Of a stretch of 64,000 nucleotides of DNA, positions 26,074-34,729 are shown in pieces. The notes below the pieces were generated by a model, which had not been told where the DNA came from, made no database searches, and saw nothing but the letters and a program-made list of their open reading frames with translations. Source of the DNA: Limnohabitans sp. Rim11 (GTDB taxonomy: Bacteria; Pseudomonadota; Gammaproteobacteria; Burkholderiales; Burkholderiaceae_C); NCBI RefSeq assembly GCF_001269365.1, contig NZ_CXOM01000001.1:558090-622089 (forward strand), in the 5' to 3' direction. The position numbers were made by a program, and so were the translations under genes. Within the stretch, counting starts at the first letter, position 1. Every line of letters begins with the position of its first letter.

Positions 26074-26781
26074 TCAAATGCCTAAACTCTCTAAAGTGAC
26101 CAAGCCTTTGGGCGTCTGAAGTGTGGCAATCAGGTTGGCTGGGCCTTCCGTGATCTCAATGTGATCGAGTCCGATCGACTCATACGCCAGTTTGATTTTT
26201 GATGCACTTGGGTGCGACACCATGAGGCTTTTGAGCGAAACCTTGGACCTTGGCAAGTGATTGCGAGGATGCAATTGCATGGGGTCAGTAGCTTCTGGTT
26301 TGCCCCACTGAATCAGGGTTGGCAATGTGCCGTTGAACAATCTGTCGCCATCAGGTCTGACCGTAATTTGCCATTGCAACAAGCCCTTAGGTGTTTTGCG
26401 ACTGGCATGAATGATGGGGCCACGATCGATGCCTTGGGCTTTCCAGGCATGCCGCGCATCTTGGATGCTGCTGGTGTTGGTTACAAAATGAATGAGCCTT
26501 GGAGAATTTTTTAATTCTGCTTGCAGTTCTTTGTTATCTAAGTCGAACCAACGCGTTGGTGGCGGTTTTTTTTCAATCACTGCTTCGGGGTTGATGGCAA
26601 TAATTTCTAGATAAGCCACAGGAAAACCGGGCGTGGCTATTTTTAAAAGACGGTTGTGTGTTCCGTACTTTTCATGTTCACCGCCCGCAGCTGGGGTCAC
26701 ACCTAAAACAGACTGGCACCATTCAACGCCTTGTTGCAAGCTGTGAGCCGCAATTACCAAGTGGTCAATTTGGCTTTTCAT
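26074..26781 (-). CDS. VOC-family (glyoxalase-like) protein
   Basis: 235 residues. The N-terminal QIDHLVIAAHSLQQGVEWC and the later YLEIIAINP are typical of the glyoxalase-like VOC fold (Glyoxalase_3 type), and a second, weaker VOC half occupies residues 150-235 (GLDHIEITEG). Metal ligands are not all obvious, so enzymatic class is uncertain. The ATG overlaps the stop of the idonate dehydrogenase-like gene (TGATG), which ties it to the sugar-acid operon. Confidence 0.82.
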   Translation of the reverse strand: MKSQIDHLVIAAHSLQQGVEWCQSVLGVTPAAGGEHEKYGTHNRLLKIATPGFPVAYLEIIAINPEAVIEKKPPPTRWFDLDNKELQAELKNSPRLIHFVTNTSSIQDARHAWKAQGIDRGPIIHASRKTPKGLLQWQITVRPDGDRLFNGTLPTLIQWGKPEATDPMQLHPRNHLPRSKVSLKSLMVSHPSASKIKLAYESIGLDHIEITEGPANLIATLQTPKGLVTLESLGI

Positions 26782-27821
26782 CAAGCTGCTTCAAAGTCGA
26801 TTTGAACTTTCAAGGATTGCGATTTGTCGCAGGCCAACTCAAACGCTTCGACCGCTTTGTCCATGGGCAACACACTGGTAATCACGGGCTTGCCATTGAT
26901 CAGACCAGAGTTGAGGAATTGCACGGCATTGGCAAACTCAGCGTGGAAGCGGAAGGTACCACGCAGATCGACTTCTTTGGCCACCAGTTGAGTCATGGGG
27001 ATGCTCATGTCGCCCCCCATGCCCACAGAGACCAAGATGCCGCGCGGCATGATGACATCCAACCCAGCTCGCAAAGCGGGTTCGCTGCCGGAGGCTTCAA
27101 AGACAGCTTCAAACTGGCCCTTGTCGACTTTGTATTTGTCGAGCAACTCGGGCTGAGTCTTGAGATTGATGGTTTCGTCAGCGCCCATTTCCTTGGCGCA
27201 TTTGAGCGGCAGGTCGGCAATGTCGGCTGCCACAATGCGAGCGGCACCGGCGCGGCGCAAGCCGCCAATGAGCAGGGCGCCAATAGGGCCACAGCCTGTC
27301 ACGAACACTTGTTTGCCCAACACGCCGCCAGCACGTTGAATGGCATGCAAGCCCACAGACAAAGGTTCTGCCAACGCAGCCTCTGACAGGCTGAGGTGTT
27401 GGCCAATGGGGTGTGCCTGGTAGCCTTCAATGATGAGCTGTTCGGCAAATGCGCCTTGAATGTGGGGAAAGGGCATGGCGCTGCCAAAGAAGCGCATGTT
27501 CAAGCAATGGTTTTGCTGACCCAGTTGGCAGAAGCGGCAAGCTCCGCAAGGACGAGAAGGGGAGATGGCAATGCGTTGCCCCACAGCCAGATGCTTGACA
27601 TTGGCGCCCAAGCCGTCGACCACGCCGGAAATTTCGTGACCCAAGGCCATGGGCTGTTTGATGCGCACCGTGCCAAAGCCACCGTGCTGGTAGTAGTGCA
27701 AATCGGAACCGCAGATCCCGCCAAAGGCGACTTTGACGCGGACTTGATCCGGCCCCATGGCTGGCAATTCGGTGTTTTCGATTCTTAAATCTTTGGCAGA
27801 GTGGCAAATCAGAGCGCGCAT
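26781..27821 (-). CDS. L-idonate 5-dehydrogenase-like zinc alcohol dehydrogenase
   Basis: 346 residues of the medium-chain dehydrogenase family. The catalytic zinc site is CGSDLHY with GHEISG, the structural zinc site has four Cys in CGACRFCQLGQQNHC, and the nucleotide motif is GCGPIGALLIGG. The close similarity to IdnD and the neighbouring gluconate dehydrogenase and gluconokinase support oxidation of L-idonate to 5-ketogluconate. Other polyols are possible. Confidence 0.9.
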   Translation of the reverse strand: MRALICHSAKDLRIENTELPAMGPDQVRVKVAFGGICGSDLHYYQHGGFGTVRIKQPMALGHEISGVVDGLGANVKHLAVGQRIAISPSRPCGACRFCQLGQQNHCLNMRFFGSAMPFPHIQGAFAEQLIIEGYQAHPIGQHLSLSEAALAEPLSVGLHAIQRAGGVLGKQVFVTGCGPIGALLIGGLRRAGAARIVAADIADLPLKCAKEMGADETINLKTQPELLDKYKVDKGQFEAVFEASGSEPALRAGLDVIMPRGILVSVGMGGDMSIPMTQLVAKEVDLRGTFRFHAEFANAVQFLNSGLINGKPVITSVLPMDKAVEAFELACDKSQSLKVQIDFEAA

Positions 27822-27855
27822 AAGTGAGCCTTTCTGGGAAACTTTGTTTCAATGC

Positions 27856-28626
27856 TTAGAGTGTAGCCGTGACGCCGCCATCCACATACAGGATATGGCC
27901 ATTGACAAACTTGGACGCATCGCTGGCCAAAAATACCGCGGCGCCGCCTAAATCTTCAACATCGCCCCAGCGTCTGCTGGGCGTGCGGCCGACTAACCAA
28001 GATGAAAACTGAGGGTCATCCACCAATTTTTGGTTGAGTTCGGTTTTGAAATAGCCGGGGCCAATGCCGTTGACTTGAATGCCAAATTGGCCCCAATCGA
28101 TGGCCATGCCTTTGGTGAACATTTTGACCGCGCCTTTGGAGGCTGTGTAAGGCGCAATGCCAGGACGGCCCAATTCGCTTTGAACGGAACAAATGTTGAT
28201 GATCTTGCCGCGGCCGCGAGGAATCATTTGTTGGGCCACTGTTTTGCCAACGAAATAAACGCTGTCCAAATTGGTTCGCATGAGCGTGTGCCAATCTTCG
28301 TCCTTGTATTCATGCAAGGGACCTCGAATTTGCATGCCGGCGTTGTTGATCAAAATATCAATCGCACCCACTTGGGTTTCAATTTGCTGAACCGCTTCTG
28401 AAACCGATTTGGCGTTGGTCACATCAAACACGGACTCACTGACCGTTAAGCCTTCGTCTTTCAGAGTTTGGGCTGCCGCAGAAACTTTTTGCGCATTGCG
28501 GCCATTGATGACGACATGGGCGCCTGCTTGACCCAAAGCGCGCGCTAAGGCAAAGCCGATACCTGCAGAAGAGCCCGTAATCAGGGCTAATTTGCCATTC
28601 AATTGAAAGGAGCTGAGAACTGTCAT
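27856..28626 (-). CDS. Gluconate 5-dehydrogenase-like short-chain dehydrogenase
   Basis: 256 residues of the SDR family. Cofactor motif TGSSAGIG, the NNAG motif, and the active-site Tyr and Lys in YTASK are all present. Similarity to IdnO and position between the idonate dehydrogenase-like gene and the TRAP transporter suggest reduction of 5-ketogluconate to D-gluconate, which gluconokinase then phosphorylates. It begins 13 bases after the dctM stop. Confidence 0.88.
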   Translation of the reverse strand: MTVLSSFQLNGKLALITGSSAGIGFALARALGQAGAHVVINGRNAQKVSAAAQTLKDEGLTVSESVFDVTNAKSVSEAVQQIETQVGAIDILINNAGMQIRGPLHEYKDEDWHTLMRTNLDSVYFVGKTVAQQMIPRGRGKIINICSVQSELGRPGIAPYTASKGAVKMFTKGMAIDWGQFGIQVNGIGPGYFKTELNQKLVDDPQFSSWLVGRTPSRRWGDVEDLGGAAVFLASDASKFVNGHILYVDGGVTATL

Positions 28627-28639
28627 TGTTTAACTCGAC

Positions 28640-29920
28640 TTAACTAGATAACCATTTAAGAGGACCCATCACCAAGATGGGGAAGGCGATGAGGAGACCC
28701 ATGACCACCACTTGAGAGATCAAGAAGGGCATGACGCCGCGAATCACTTCATGCATGGGAATACGGCCGACCCCGCAAACCACATTGAGAACCGTACCCA
28801 CCGGCGGCGTGAGCAAACCAATGGCATTGTTAATGATGAACAACACGCCAAAGTAAACCGGATTGATGCCTGCTTCACGCACCAAGGGCATTAACACAGG
28901 CGTCAAAATTAGCACGGTGGGCGCAAAGTCAAGGGCAGTGCCGACGACGAGAACCACCAGCATCAACATGATCATCAAGAGCGTGGGATTGTCGATGAAG
29001 GGGCGCAGCATCTCAACTACTTGGGCTGGAATGTTGGCGATGGTGATCAACCAAGCGGAAACCAATGCCGCTGCAACCAAGAACATCACAACAGAAGATG
29101 TTTTGGCGGCTGCCAAAATGATGCCGTACAAATCCTTCACTTTGATTTCACGGTAGACAAAGAGGCCAACGAACAAGGCATACACCACAGCCACCACTGC
29201 GGCTTCTGTGGGCGTGAAGATGCCCATTTTCATGCCGCCTATGATGGTGAAGGCCAAAAGGTAGCACCAGAAAGCATCGACTGTGACGCGTATTTTTTCC
29301 TTCATGGGCACACGTGGTGACACTTTGACGTCGTCTTTTCTGGCTACGATCCACCAAGTAATCAGCAAAGCCAGGCCCATCAAAATGCCTGGAAAAATGC
29401 CAGCCATGAACAGTTTGGAAATAGACACACCGCCAATCACGCCAAACAAAATGAAGCCGATGGAGGGCGGAATAACCGGGGCAATGATGCCGCCTGCTGC
29501 AATCAGGCCTGCCGAACGGTCCATGCGATAACCCGCATCGCGCATCATGGGCATGAGCACCGCAGCCAAAGCGGCGGTATCTGCCACGGCAGAGCCAGAC
29601 AAGCTGGCCATGATGATGGCTGCAAACACAGCCACATAGCCAAGGCCGCCTTTAAAGTGCCCCACCCACACCATGGCTGAATTGACGATGCGTCGGCTCA
29701 TACCACCTGCATTCATCAATTCGCCGGCCAGCATGAAAAAAGGGACGGCCATCAATGGGAAGTTGTCTGCCCCATTGATTAAATTTTGTGACACGATTTG
29801 AGTGTCAAAGTTGTCCAAGTGCAGCATGAGTGCCACACCAGATACGATCAGTGAGAAGGCCAGGGGCATGCCCAAAGCCATGGCCGCCAACAAAGAGCCG
29901 ATGAAAACTAAGACGGTCAT
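28640..29920 (-). CDS. TRAP transporter large permease (DctM type)
   Basis: 426 residues, almost entirely hydrophobic, with about 12 predicted membrane spans. This is the subunit that carries substrate, driven by a sodium gradient. It has the family blocks PLMAVPFFMLAGELMN and APVIPPSIGFILFGV. Its ATG overlaps the end of the small permease gene (ATGA). Substrate is inferred from the operon to be a sugar acid. Confidence 0.95.
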   Translation of the reverse strand: MTVLVFIGSLLAAMALGMPLAFSLIVSGVALMLHLDNFDTQIVSQNLINGADNFPLMAVPFFMLAGELMNAGGMSRRIVNSAMVWVGHFKGGLGYVAVFAAIIMASLSGSAVADTAALAAVLMPMMRDAGYRMDRSAGLIAAGGIIAPVIPPSIGFILFGVIGGVSISKLFMAGIFPGILMGLALLITWWIVARKDDVKVSPRVPMKEKIRVTVDAFWCYLLAFTIIGGMKMGIFTPTEAAVVAVVYALFVGLFVYREIKVKDLYGIILAAAKTSSVVMFLVAAALVSAWLITIANIPAQVVEMLRPFIDNPTLLMIMLMLVVLVVGTALDFAPTVLILTPVLMPLVREAGINPVYFGVLFIINNAIGLLTPPVGTVLNVVCGVGRIPMHEVIRGVMPFLISQVVVMGLLIAFPILVMGPLKWLSS

Positions 29921-30456
29921 TTGGCGCTCTCTTGCAAATGCGGTTTGGCGTCTTCTTCAGAGTCTGTGACTTGAATGAGATCGGCTTCGTTGAATTCACC
30001 TTTGGCCAGTCGGACCAATTTGCCAATGATCATGAGGCCCATGGCAATGCTGGTGACATAGCCCACACCGTAAACCCAGCTCATGGGGAGTTCAGTGACG
30101 CCTGATCGGGTGGTGGCGTTAATGCCGTGCTGTTTCAAAGTGCCGTAGAACATGAGGACGCAGCACCCGAGCATCAATAAATTAGAAATGCCAAATGCAA
30201 TTTTTTTGCCGTTCAAACTGAGTTTGCGCACGACAGAATCAAGACCCAAATGCGCATTGTCACGCATGGTGACAATGGCGCCTAAAAACGTAATCCAGAT
30301 GAACAAAAATCGTGACAACTCTTCCGAGCTGATGATGCCGTCGTTAAAGCCATATCGCAAAACGACGTTGCCAAAAACCATGATGACCATGGCTGACAAC
30401 ATGATCACCAAGGTGAACTCAGCGATACGGAAAAATAAGTCGTTGATTTTTTTCAT
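29917..30456 (-). CDS. TRAP transporter small permease (DctQ type)
   Basis: 179 residues with four predicted membrane spans and the conserved SEELSRFLFIWITFLGA motif. DctQ supports the large permease. The start is put at ATG 30456 (MKKINDLFFRI). It follows the hairpin at 30469-30499 and overlaps dctM. Confidence 0.92.
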   Translation of the reverse strand: MKKINDLFFRIAEFTLVIMLSAMVIMVFGNVVLRYGFNDGIISSEELSRFLFIWITFLGAIVTMRDNAHLGLDSVVRKLSLNGKKIAFGISNLLMLGCCVLMFYGTLKQHGINATTRSGVTELPMSWVYGVGYVTSIAMGLMIIGKLVRLAKGEFNEADLIQVTDSEEDAKPHLQESAK

Positions 30457-30468
30457 AGAACACACATT

Positions 30469-30499
30469 AAAAAGCCCTCTTCAAGTGAAGAGGGCTTTT
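30469..30499 (-). terminator. Hairpin between dctP and dctQ (partial terminator)
   Basis: AAAAGCCCTCTTC pairs perfectly with GAAGAGGGCTTTT around a four-base loop, with T-runs on both sides. Inside one operon, such a hairpin usually lowers permease expression relative to the binding protein and protects the 3' end of dctP mRNA. Confidence 0.85.
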
Positions 30500-30509
30500 G
30501 GATCACACA

Positions 30510-31484
30510 TTACTTCGTGTTTTCGATGGCTTGCAACAAAGCAGGGCCGTTCTTTTCACCAAAAGTTTTGGCAATTTCAGCAGACACAATTTTCTGGAAA
30601 GGTGCCATGTCGACATTCTCGATCACTTGCATGCCAGACTTCTTCAAGTCGGCTACAACTTTGCCAGCGTTGGCTGCGTTCAAACTGCGTTGGTACTTGG
30701 CAGCTTCACGCGCAGCTTCCACCACAATGGTTTGGTAGTTGGCAGGCAATGAGTCAAACTTGCCTTTGTTCATGGCAACAACCAAAGGTGAGTAAACGTG
30801 GTTACTCACGGTCAAGTGCTTTTGAACTTCATAAAACTTAGAAGACCAGGTCACGTTGATGGGGTGCTCTTGTGCATCAAAGGTGCCAGTTTCCAAGGCG
30901 GTGTACAGCTCGGCGATAGGCATGGGTGATGGGTTCATTCCCAACAGTTTGAAGGCTTGAATGTGATAGGGGTTGGGCGTAGAGCGAATCTTCAAGCCCT
31001 TCAAATCTTCAGGCTTGTTCACAGGGCGCTTGTTGTTGGTGAATGCGCGCCAGCCGTTTTCCCAGTAGGCCAAGCCCTTCATGCCGTGGGGTGCCAACTC
31101 GTTCAACACGCCAGTGCCCACAGCGCCGTCAAGCACTGTGTAGGCGTGCTGCGCGCTACGGAACACAAAAGGCAATTCCATGGCGGCTGTGTTGGGCACA
31201 ATGCCGTTGAAGTTAGAAGCACCGCTAGAAACGATGTCAATCGTGCCACCGCGCACGCCATTGATCATGGCGGCATCGTTGCCCAATTGGTTGGCTGGGA
31301 AGATGGTGATTTCAACTTCACCGTTGGTGCGTTGTTTGACCAACTCGGCCAATTTCATGGCGGCTGCGTGTTGGCCGTCGGTGGTGTTGACCGCGTGGCC
31401 CATTTTGAGGTTGAACTTGGCAGCAAATGCGGCCGAGCCCATGCTAGCGATCAGGCAAGCAACGAGAATGCGAGAAATTTTCAT
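30510..31484 (-). CDS. TRAP transporter substrate-binding protein (DctP type)
   Basis: 324 residues with a Sec signal peptide (MKISRILVACLIASMGSAAFA, cleavage after about residue 22). The mature protein has the TRAP binding-protein signature KGLKIRSTPNPYHIQAFKLLG, including the conserved Arg that binds the ligand carboxylate, and HPINVTWSSKFYEVQKH. It acts in the periplasm. Sugar acids such as gluconate or idonate are the likely ligands by context. Confidence 0.95.
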   Translation of the reverse strand: MKISRILVACLIASMGSAAFAAKFNLKMGHAVNTTDGQHAAAMKLAELVKQRTNGEVEITIFPANQLGNDAAMINGVRGGTIDIVSSGASNFNGIVPNTAAMELPFVFRSAQHAYTVLDGAVGTGVLNELAPHGMKGLAYWENGWRAFTNNKRPVNKPEDLKGLKIRSTPNPYHIQAFKLLGMNPSPMPIAELYTALETGTFDAQEHPINVTWSSKFYEVQKHLTVSNHVYSPLVVAMNKGKFDSLPANYQTIVVEAAREAAKYQRSLNAANAGKVVADLKKSGMQVIENVDMAPFQKIVSAEIAKTFGEKNGPALLQAIENTK

Positions 31485-31521
31485 GATGAGTCTCCTGTGG
31501 TTTTAACGTGGGTGAAAAAAA

Positions 31522-31860
31522 TCAATCGGTGGGCAGTGCATATTCGTCAGCACTGAACACGGTATGGAACACGGTGCCATCAAACATGGCGATGAGGTCT
31601 TTAGAAACTTCGCGGCTCTTCATTCGAACTTCAGAGGCCAAGGCAATTTCAATGGATTCGCGTGTGGGGTAACGCACTGATAAAACCATGCCAAAGTGTG
31701 GATCGGCTACATCGCTTTCAACCTGACGCAACACCCGAACTTCTTGGGCGCCGGGAAAGCGTGTCCACAATGGCACAAGCTCTTTGCGGATGTAGTCGTT
31801 GAAGGCTTGTTCTTTGCCAGGTTTGACATTGCCTTGAAAAAATGCGCATCGAATGAACAT
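31522..31860 (-). CDS. Small dimeric alpha/beta-barrel-like protein, function unknown
   Basis: 112 residues without signal peptide or membrane segment. The pattern (FIRCAFFQGNVKPGKEQAF, a central helix, then VLSVRYPTRESIEIAL) suggests a ferredoxin-like dimeric barrel of the Dabb/EthD/mutarotase kind. It lies between gluconokinase and the TRAP binding protein, so it probably serves the sugar-acid pathway, perhaps as an isomerase or mutarotase. I do not recognise a specific family. AGGATTT precedes the start. Confidence 0.75.
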   Translation of the reverse strand: MFIRCAFFQGNVKPGKEQAFNDYIRKELVPLWTRFPGAQEVRVLRQVESDVADPHFGMVLSVRYPTRESIEIALASEVRMKSREVSKDLIAMFDGTVFHTVFSADEYALPTD

Positions 31861-31882
31861 GGAAATCCTATGGTTGGGTAAA

Positions 31883-32425
31883 TCAGGTGAGGGCCTCAGA
31901 GGCTTGCGCTCTCAAGGCATGGAGTGCTTGTTCAGCAATTTGAGCAAGCGGTTGATCGATTGACAGCGTGATGACATCGGTCTCGTCGGTGGTGGGCTTT
32001 TCCAAAGTTTGCAGTTGGCTGTCTAGCAGGCCTGGTTGCATGTAATGCCCCACGCGCTGTTGCATCCGTTGGCGAATAAGCTCGGGTGGACCTTCTAAAA
32101 AAACAAAGACAACAGGTCCAGCCTGTTGGCGAATGCGATCACGGTATATCTTTTTAAGGGCTGAGCAGGCAACGATGCCGCCCGGGCCGTTTTCAGTCTC
32201 TGAACTTTTGAGGTAGCTTGCAATTCGATCCAGCCAGGGCCAACGGTCTTCATCTTGGAGGGCAATTCCCGCGCTCATCTTGGCCACACTTTCTGGTAAG
32301 TGCAATTCATCCCCGTCTTTCATGCGCAAATGAAGGGCTTCACTGAGGCTTTGTGACAAGCTTGACTTGCCGCAGCCTGAGACGCCCATCACAATGATTC
32401 GCAAAGCTTGATCTACGGATGACAT
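31883..32425 (-). CDS. gntK: Gluconokinase
   Basis: 180 residues; phosphorylates D-gluconate to 6-phosphogluconate. The P-loop is GVSGCGKS (about 14-21), followed by the MKDGDELHLP and WPWLD segments typical of GntK, with C-S-A-L-K-K-I-Y-R-D-R-I-R as the conserved Lys/Arg block. It is the first gene of a minus-strand operon of up to ten genes. Two LacI-type operators lie upstream. Confidence 0.96.
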   Translation of the reverse strand: MSSVDQALRIIVMGVSGCGKSSLSQSLSEALHLRMKDGDELHLPESVAKMSAGIALQDEDRWPWLDRIASYLKSSETENGPGGIVACSALKKIYRDRIRQQAGPVVFVFLEGPPELIRQRMQQRVGHYMQPGLLDSQLQTLEKPTTDETDVITLSIDQPLAQIAEQALHALRAQASEALT

Positions 32426-32454
32426 GGGATAAAGAGTGGGGGAGAAGTGGCTTT

Positions 32455-32468
32455 GGATAGCGCTGTCC
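32455..32468. promoter_or_regulatory. LacI-type operator near gntK (GGATAGCGCTGTCC)
   Basis: Thirteen of 14 bases match the perfect palindrome at 32562-32575, with the central CpG usual for LacI-family operators. It lies 30-43 bases before the gntK start on the minus strand. Confidence 0.75.
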
Positions 32469-32561
32469 TGATGTTCAAAAAAAGAGAAAACATGAAGTTT
32501 TCAATTTTTCATTAGGGAAATCGAGCGCTAAACAATCAATCAGTTTCAGGTTAAATTCTTT

Positions 32562-32575
32562 GGATAGCGCTATCC
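32562..32575. promoter_or_regulatory. LacI-type operator near the regulator gene (GGATAGCGCTATCC)
   Basis: A perfect 14-base palindrome 38-51 bases before the regulator start. Its centre lies 107 bases from that of the second site, close to ten helical turns, so looping between the two is possible. A bare AGCGCT core lies between them at 32524-32529. Confidence 0.8.
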
Positions 32576-32612
32576 TAACGAGATTGATTTCGTTTTTTCT
32601 ACGGACAAACCC

Positions 32613-33692
32613 TTGAAAACTGCTTCGAGCCTTTCCAGAAACCACCGTTCCACAGGTCGAGTGACCTTGAGCGATGTGGCCAAGGCTGCGGGTGTCAGTT
32701 CCAGCACGGTGTCTCGTGCCCTAAGAGGTGAGAGAGCGGTTGACCCGGACCTGGTCGCTCGTGTGTTGTCAGTGTCAGACAAGCTGGGATATGTGCCCGA
32801 CCCTGCCGCGCGGGCATTGGCCTCACAGCGCAGCAACCACGTCACCATTTTGATTCCCTTGCTGTCAAACACCTTGTTTGTGGACTTGTTAGAGGCGGCA
32901 CAAAGAACCTTGCGATCGGCGGGCTTTCAGACCCTGATGGGCGTTACGCATTACAACAGCAGCGAGGAAGAGCAACTGATGCGCGAGCAATTGCTGCACA
33001 GGCCAGCAGGCATGTTGATCACTGGTTTGGACCACAGTGCCAGCACCCAAAAATTGATGGCTCGCAGCAATGTCCCTTGTGTTCACTTGATGGACTTGCC
33101 TGAAAACTCTGAATCAAATGCAGCCCAAATTGCCTCGGCCAATGAACCACTCTTGAACCCTTACTGCGTGGGTTTTAGGCAAACTGATGCGGGTGAGGCT
33201 ATGGCCCACCATTTGATTGCCAAAGGCAAAAAACGCATAGTGTTTGCTGCAGCGCAGCTCGATCCTCGCGTCATGCAACGCTTGAATGGATGGCGCAAAG
33301 CTTTGAAATCCAAGCAACTCTACGACCCAACGTTGGAGTGGCTGAACCCTGCACCGTCTTCGTTGGCTTTGGGTGGCTTGATGTTCGAGCAAATCATGAA
33401 GCAAAGTCCCGCTGTCGATGCCATCTTTTTTTGCAACGACGATTTGGCGCAAGGCGCTCTGTTGGCCGCGATGCGTTTGGGCATCTCAGTGCCCCAGCAA
33501 GTGGCGATTGCCGGCTTCAATGATTTGACCGGAAGCGATCAAATGTGGCCGCCGTTGACCACGGTTCGAACACCCCGAGCCAAAGTGGGTGAGGCCGCGG
33601 CGCACATGTTGCTACAGTTAATTCAAGGCGATGAACCGAGCCAGCCGCAACTCGATCTGGGCTTTGACATTGTTGCAAGGCAAAGCACTTAG
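32613..33692 (+). CDS. LacI-family regulator of gluconate genes (GntR-like)
   Basis: 359 residues. The N-terminal helix-turn-helix is VTLSDVAKAAGVSSSTVSRALRG and the hinge helix is PDPAARALASQRS; the rest is a periplasmic-binding-protein-like effector domain (GFNDLTGSD near the end). The similarity to Escherichia coli GntR and the divergent gluconokinase suggest it is a gluconate-responsive repressor of the minus-strand operon and of itself. The start is TTG 32613; no ATG or GTG lies in frame between the operator and the helix-turn-helix. Confidence 0.93.
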   Translation: MKTASSLSRNHRSTGRVTLSDVAKAAGVSSSTVSRALRGERAVDPDLVARVLSVSDKLGYVPDPAARALASQRSNHVTILIPLLSNTLFVDLLEAAQRTLRSAGFQTLMGVTHYNSSEEEQLMREQLLHRPAGMLITGLDHSASTQKLMARSNVPCVHLMDLPENSESNAAQIASANEPLLNPYCVGFRQTDAGEAMAHHLIAKGKKRIVFAAAQLDPRVMQRLNGWRKALKSKQLYDPTLEWLNPAPSSLALGGLMFEQIMKQSPAVDAIFFCNDDLAQGALLAAMRLGISVPQQVAIAGFNDLTGSDQMWPPLTTVRTPRAKVGEAAAHMLLQLIQGDEPSQPQLDLGFDIVARQST

Positions 33693-33715
33693 GCCTTGTC
33701 CTTTCAATTTGTTCT

Positions 33716-34693
33716 TTATGTCAGAACATTCAGCAAGCCTTGGCCAGCACACAAACGGTTGATGTTTTCGGCAATGCTTTGTTTGCGACGCTGAACCGTG
33801 CCCTCGGTCCATCCAGACATATGGGGAGTCATGAGCACGTTGCTTAGGCTGGCAAAATCAAATTGCGAGGGTGCGCATTGGGGCTTTTCTGCATTGGGGT
33901 ACTGATACCAAGTGTCAATGATGGCGCCCCCAATAGATTTTTGTTGCAGTGCTTCAAACAAAGCATGCTCGTCAATCACAGCGCCTCTCCCTACATTGAG
34001 AATGAGGGCGTCAGGGTGCATGCAGGCTAAAGCCTTGGCATCGACCAGCCCTCTGGTGGTGTCTGTTAAAGGCAATGTCACCACCACCGCATCGCAAGCG
34101 GCCATGAACGCAGGCAAGTCTGCCAGCTTAAAACTTTGATCAACGTCTGGGCTGTGGACAGGACTTCGGTTGGCGACAACTACGCGCATTCCAAATGCTT
34201 TGGCACGTTGCGCCAATGTTTTGGCGATGTGCCCAAAGCCCATTAACCCCAAGGTTTGCGATCCTAATTCTGTGCGCAGAGCGCCGGGACTGCCCGCAAA
34301 AAAGCGCCACTCACCTTGTCGGAGCGCTTGATCGGCTGCTTGCAGGGGAACATGGCGCGCTAAGAGCGCGGCCATGACATATTCGGCAATGGCGTTTTCA
34401 TGGCCAAAGCAATTGGCCAACAGCGCCTGCGGAGGCAGACAAGCCCGATCAATGCCATCGGTACCTGCTGCAGGTGCTTGTAGCAATTGCAATTTGTGGG
34501 GGCGGGGCATGTCCCGACTTAACTGAACACCCACGAGAACATCGGCAGTCTCAAAATGTTCGGTCTCACCCGCCTGAAGAAGCGCTTGTGAAACCGAAAC
34601 AATTTGATGGGTATGGTGTAGAAGACTTTCGATGCCTGTTCTAAAGTTGGCAGCATTCTCGCCATGAAAAACAATTTTCAAACTGGATTGCAT
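33716..34693 (-). CDS. D-2-hydroxyacid dehydrogenase-like protein, catalytic Glu replaced
   Basis: 325 residues of the D-isomer-specific 2-hydroxyacid dehydrogenase family. The NAD motif is GLMGFGHIAKTLA, the catalytic Arg is in NVGRGAVID, and the catalytic His is in LMTPHMSG. At the spacing where the family normally has the catalytic Glu (29 residues after the Arg) the sequence reads IDTWYQYPN, placing a Tyr there. This DTW(Y/W)xYP variant seems to mark a subfamily of unknown substrate. It is convergent with the LacI regulator and follows a Bug protein gene on the same strand, 36 bases away. Confidence 0.85.
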   Translation of the reverse strand: MQSSLKIVFHGENAANFRTGIESLLHHTHQIVSVSQALLQAGETEHFETADVLVGVQLSRDMPRPHKLQLLQAPAAGTDGIDRACLPPQALLANCFGHENAIAEYVMAALLARHVPLQAADQALRQGEWRFFAGSPGALRTELGSQTLGLMGFGHIAKTLAQRAKAFGMRVVVANRSPVHSPDVDQSFKLADLPAFMAACDAVVVTLPLTDTTRGLVDAKALACMHPDALILNVGRGAVIDEHALFEALQQKSIGGAIIDTWYQYPNAEKPQCAPSQFDFASLSNVLMTPHMSGWTEGTVQRRKQSIAENINRLCAGQGLLNVLT

Positions 34694-34729
34694 ACTGCCT
34701 TTGGAAACAGGAGGGTCTGGAAGACGCGA

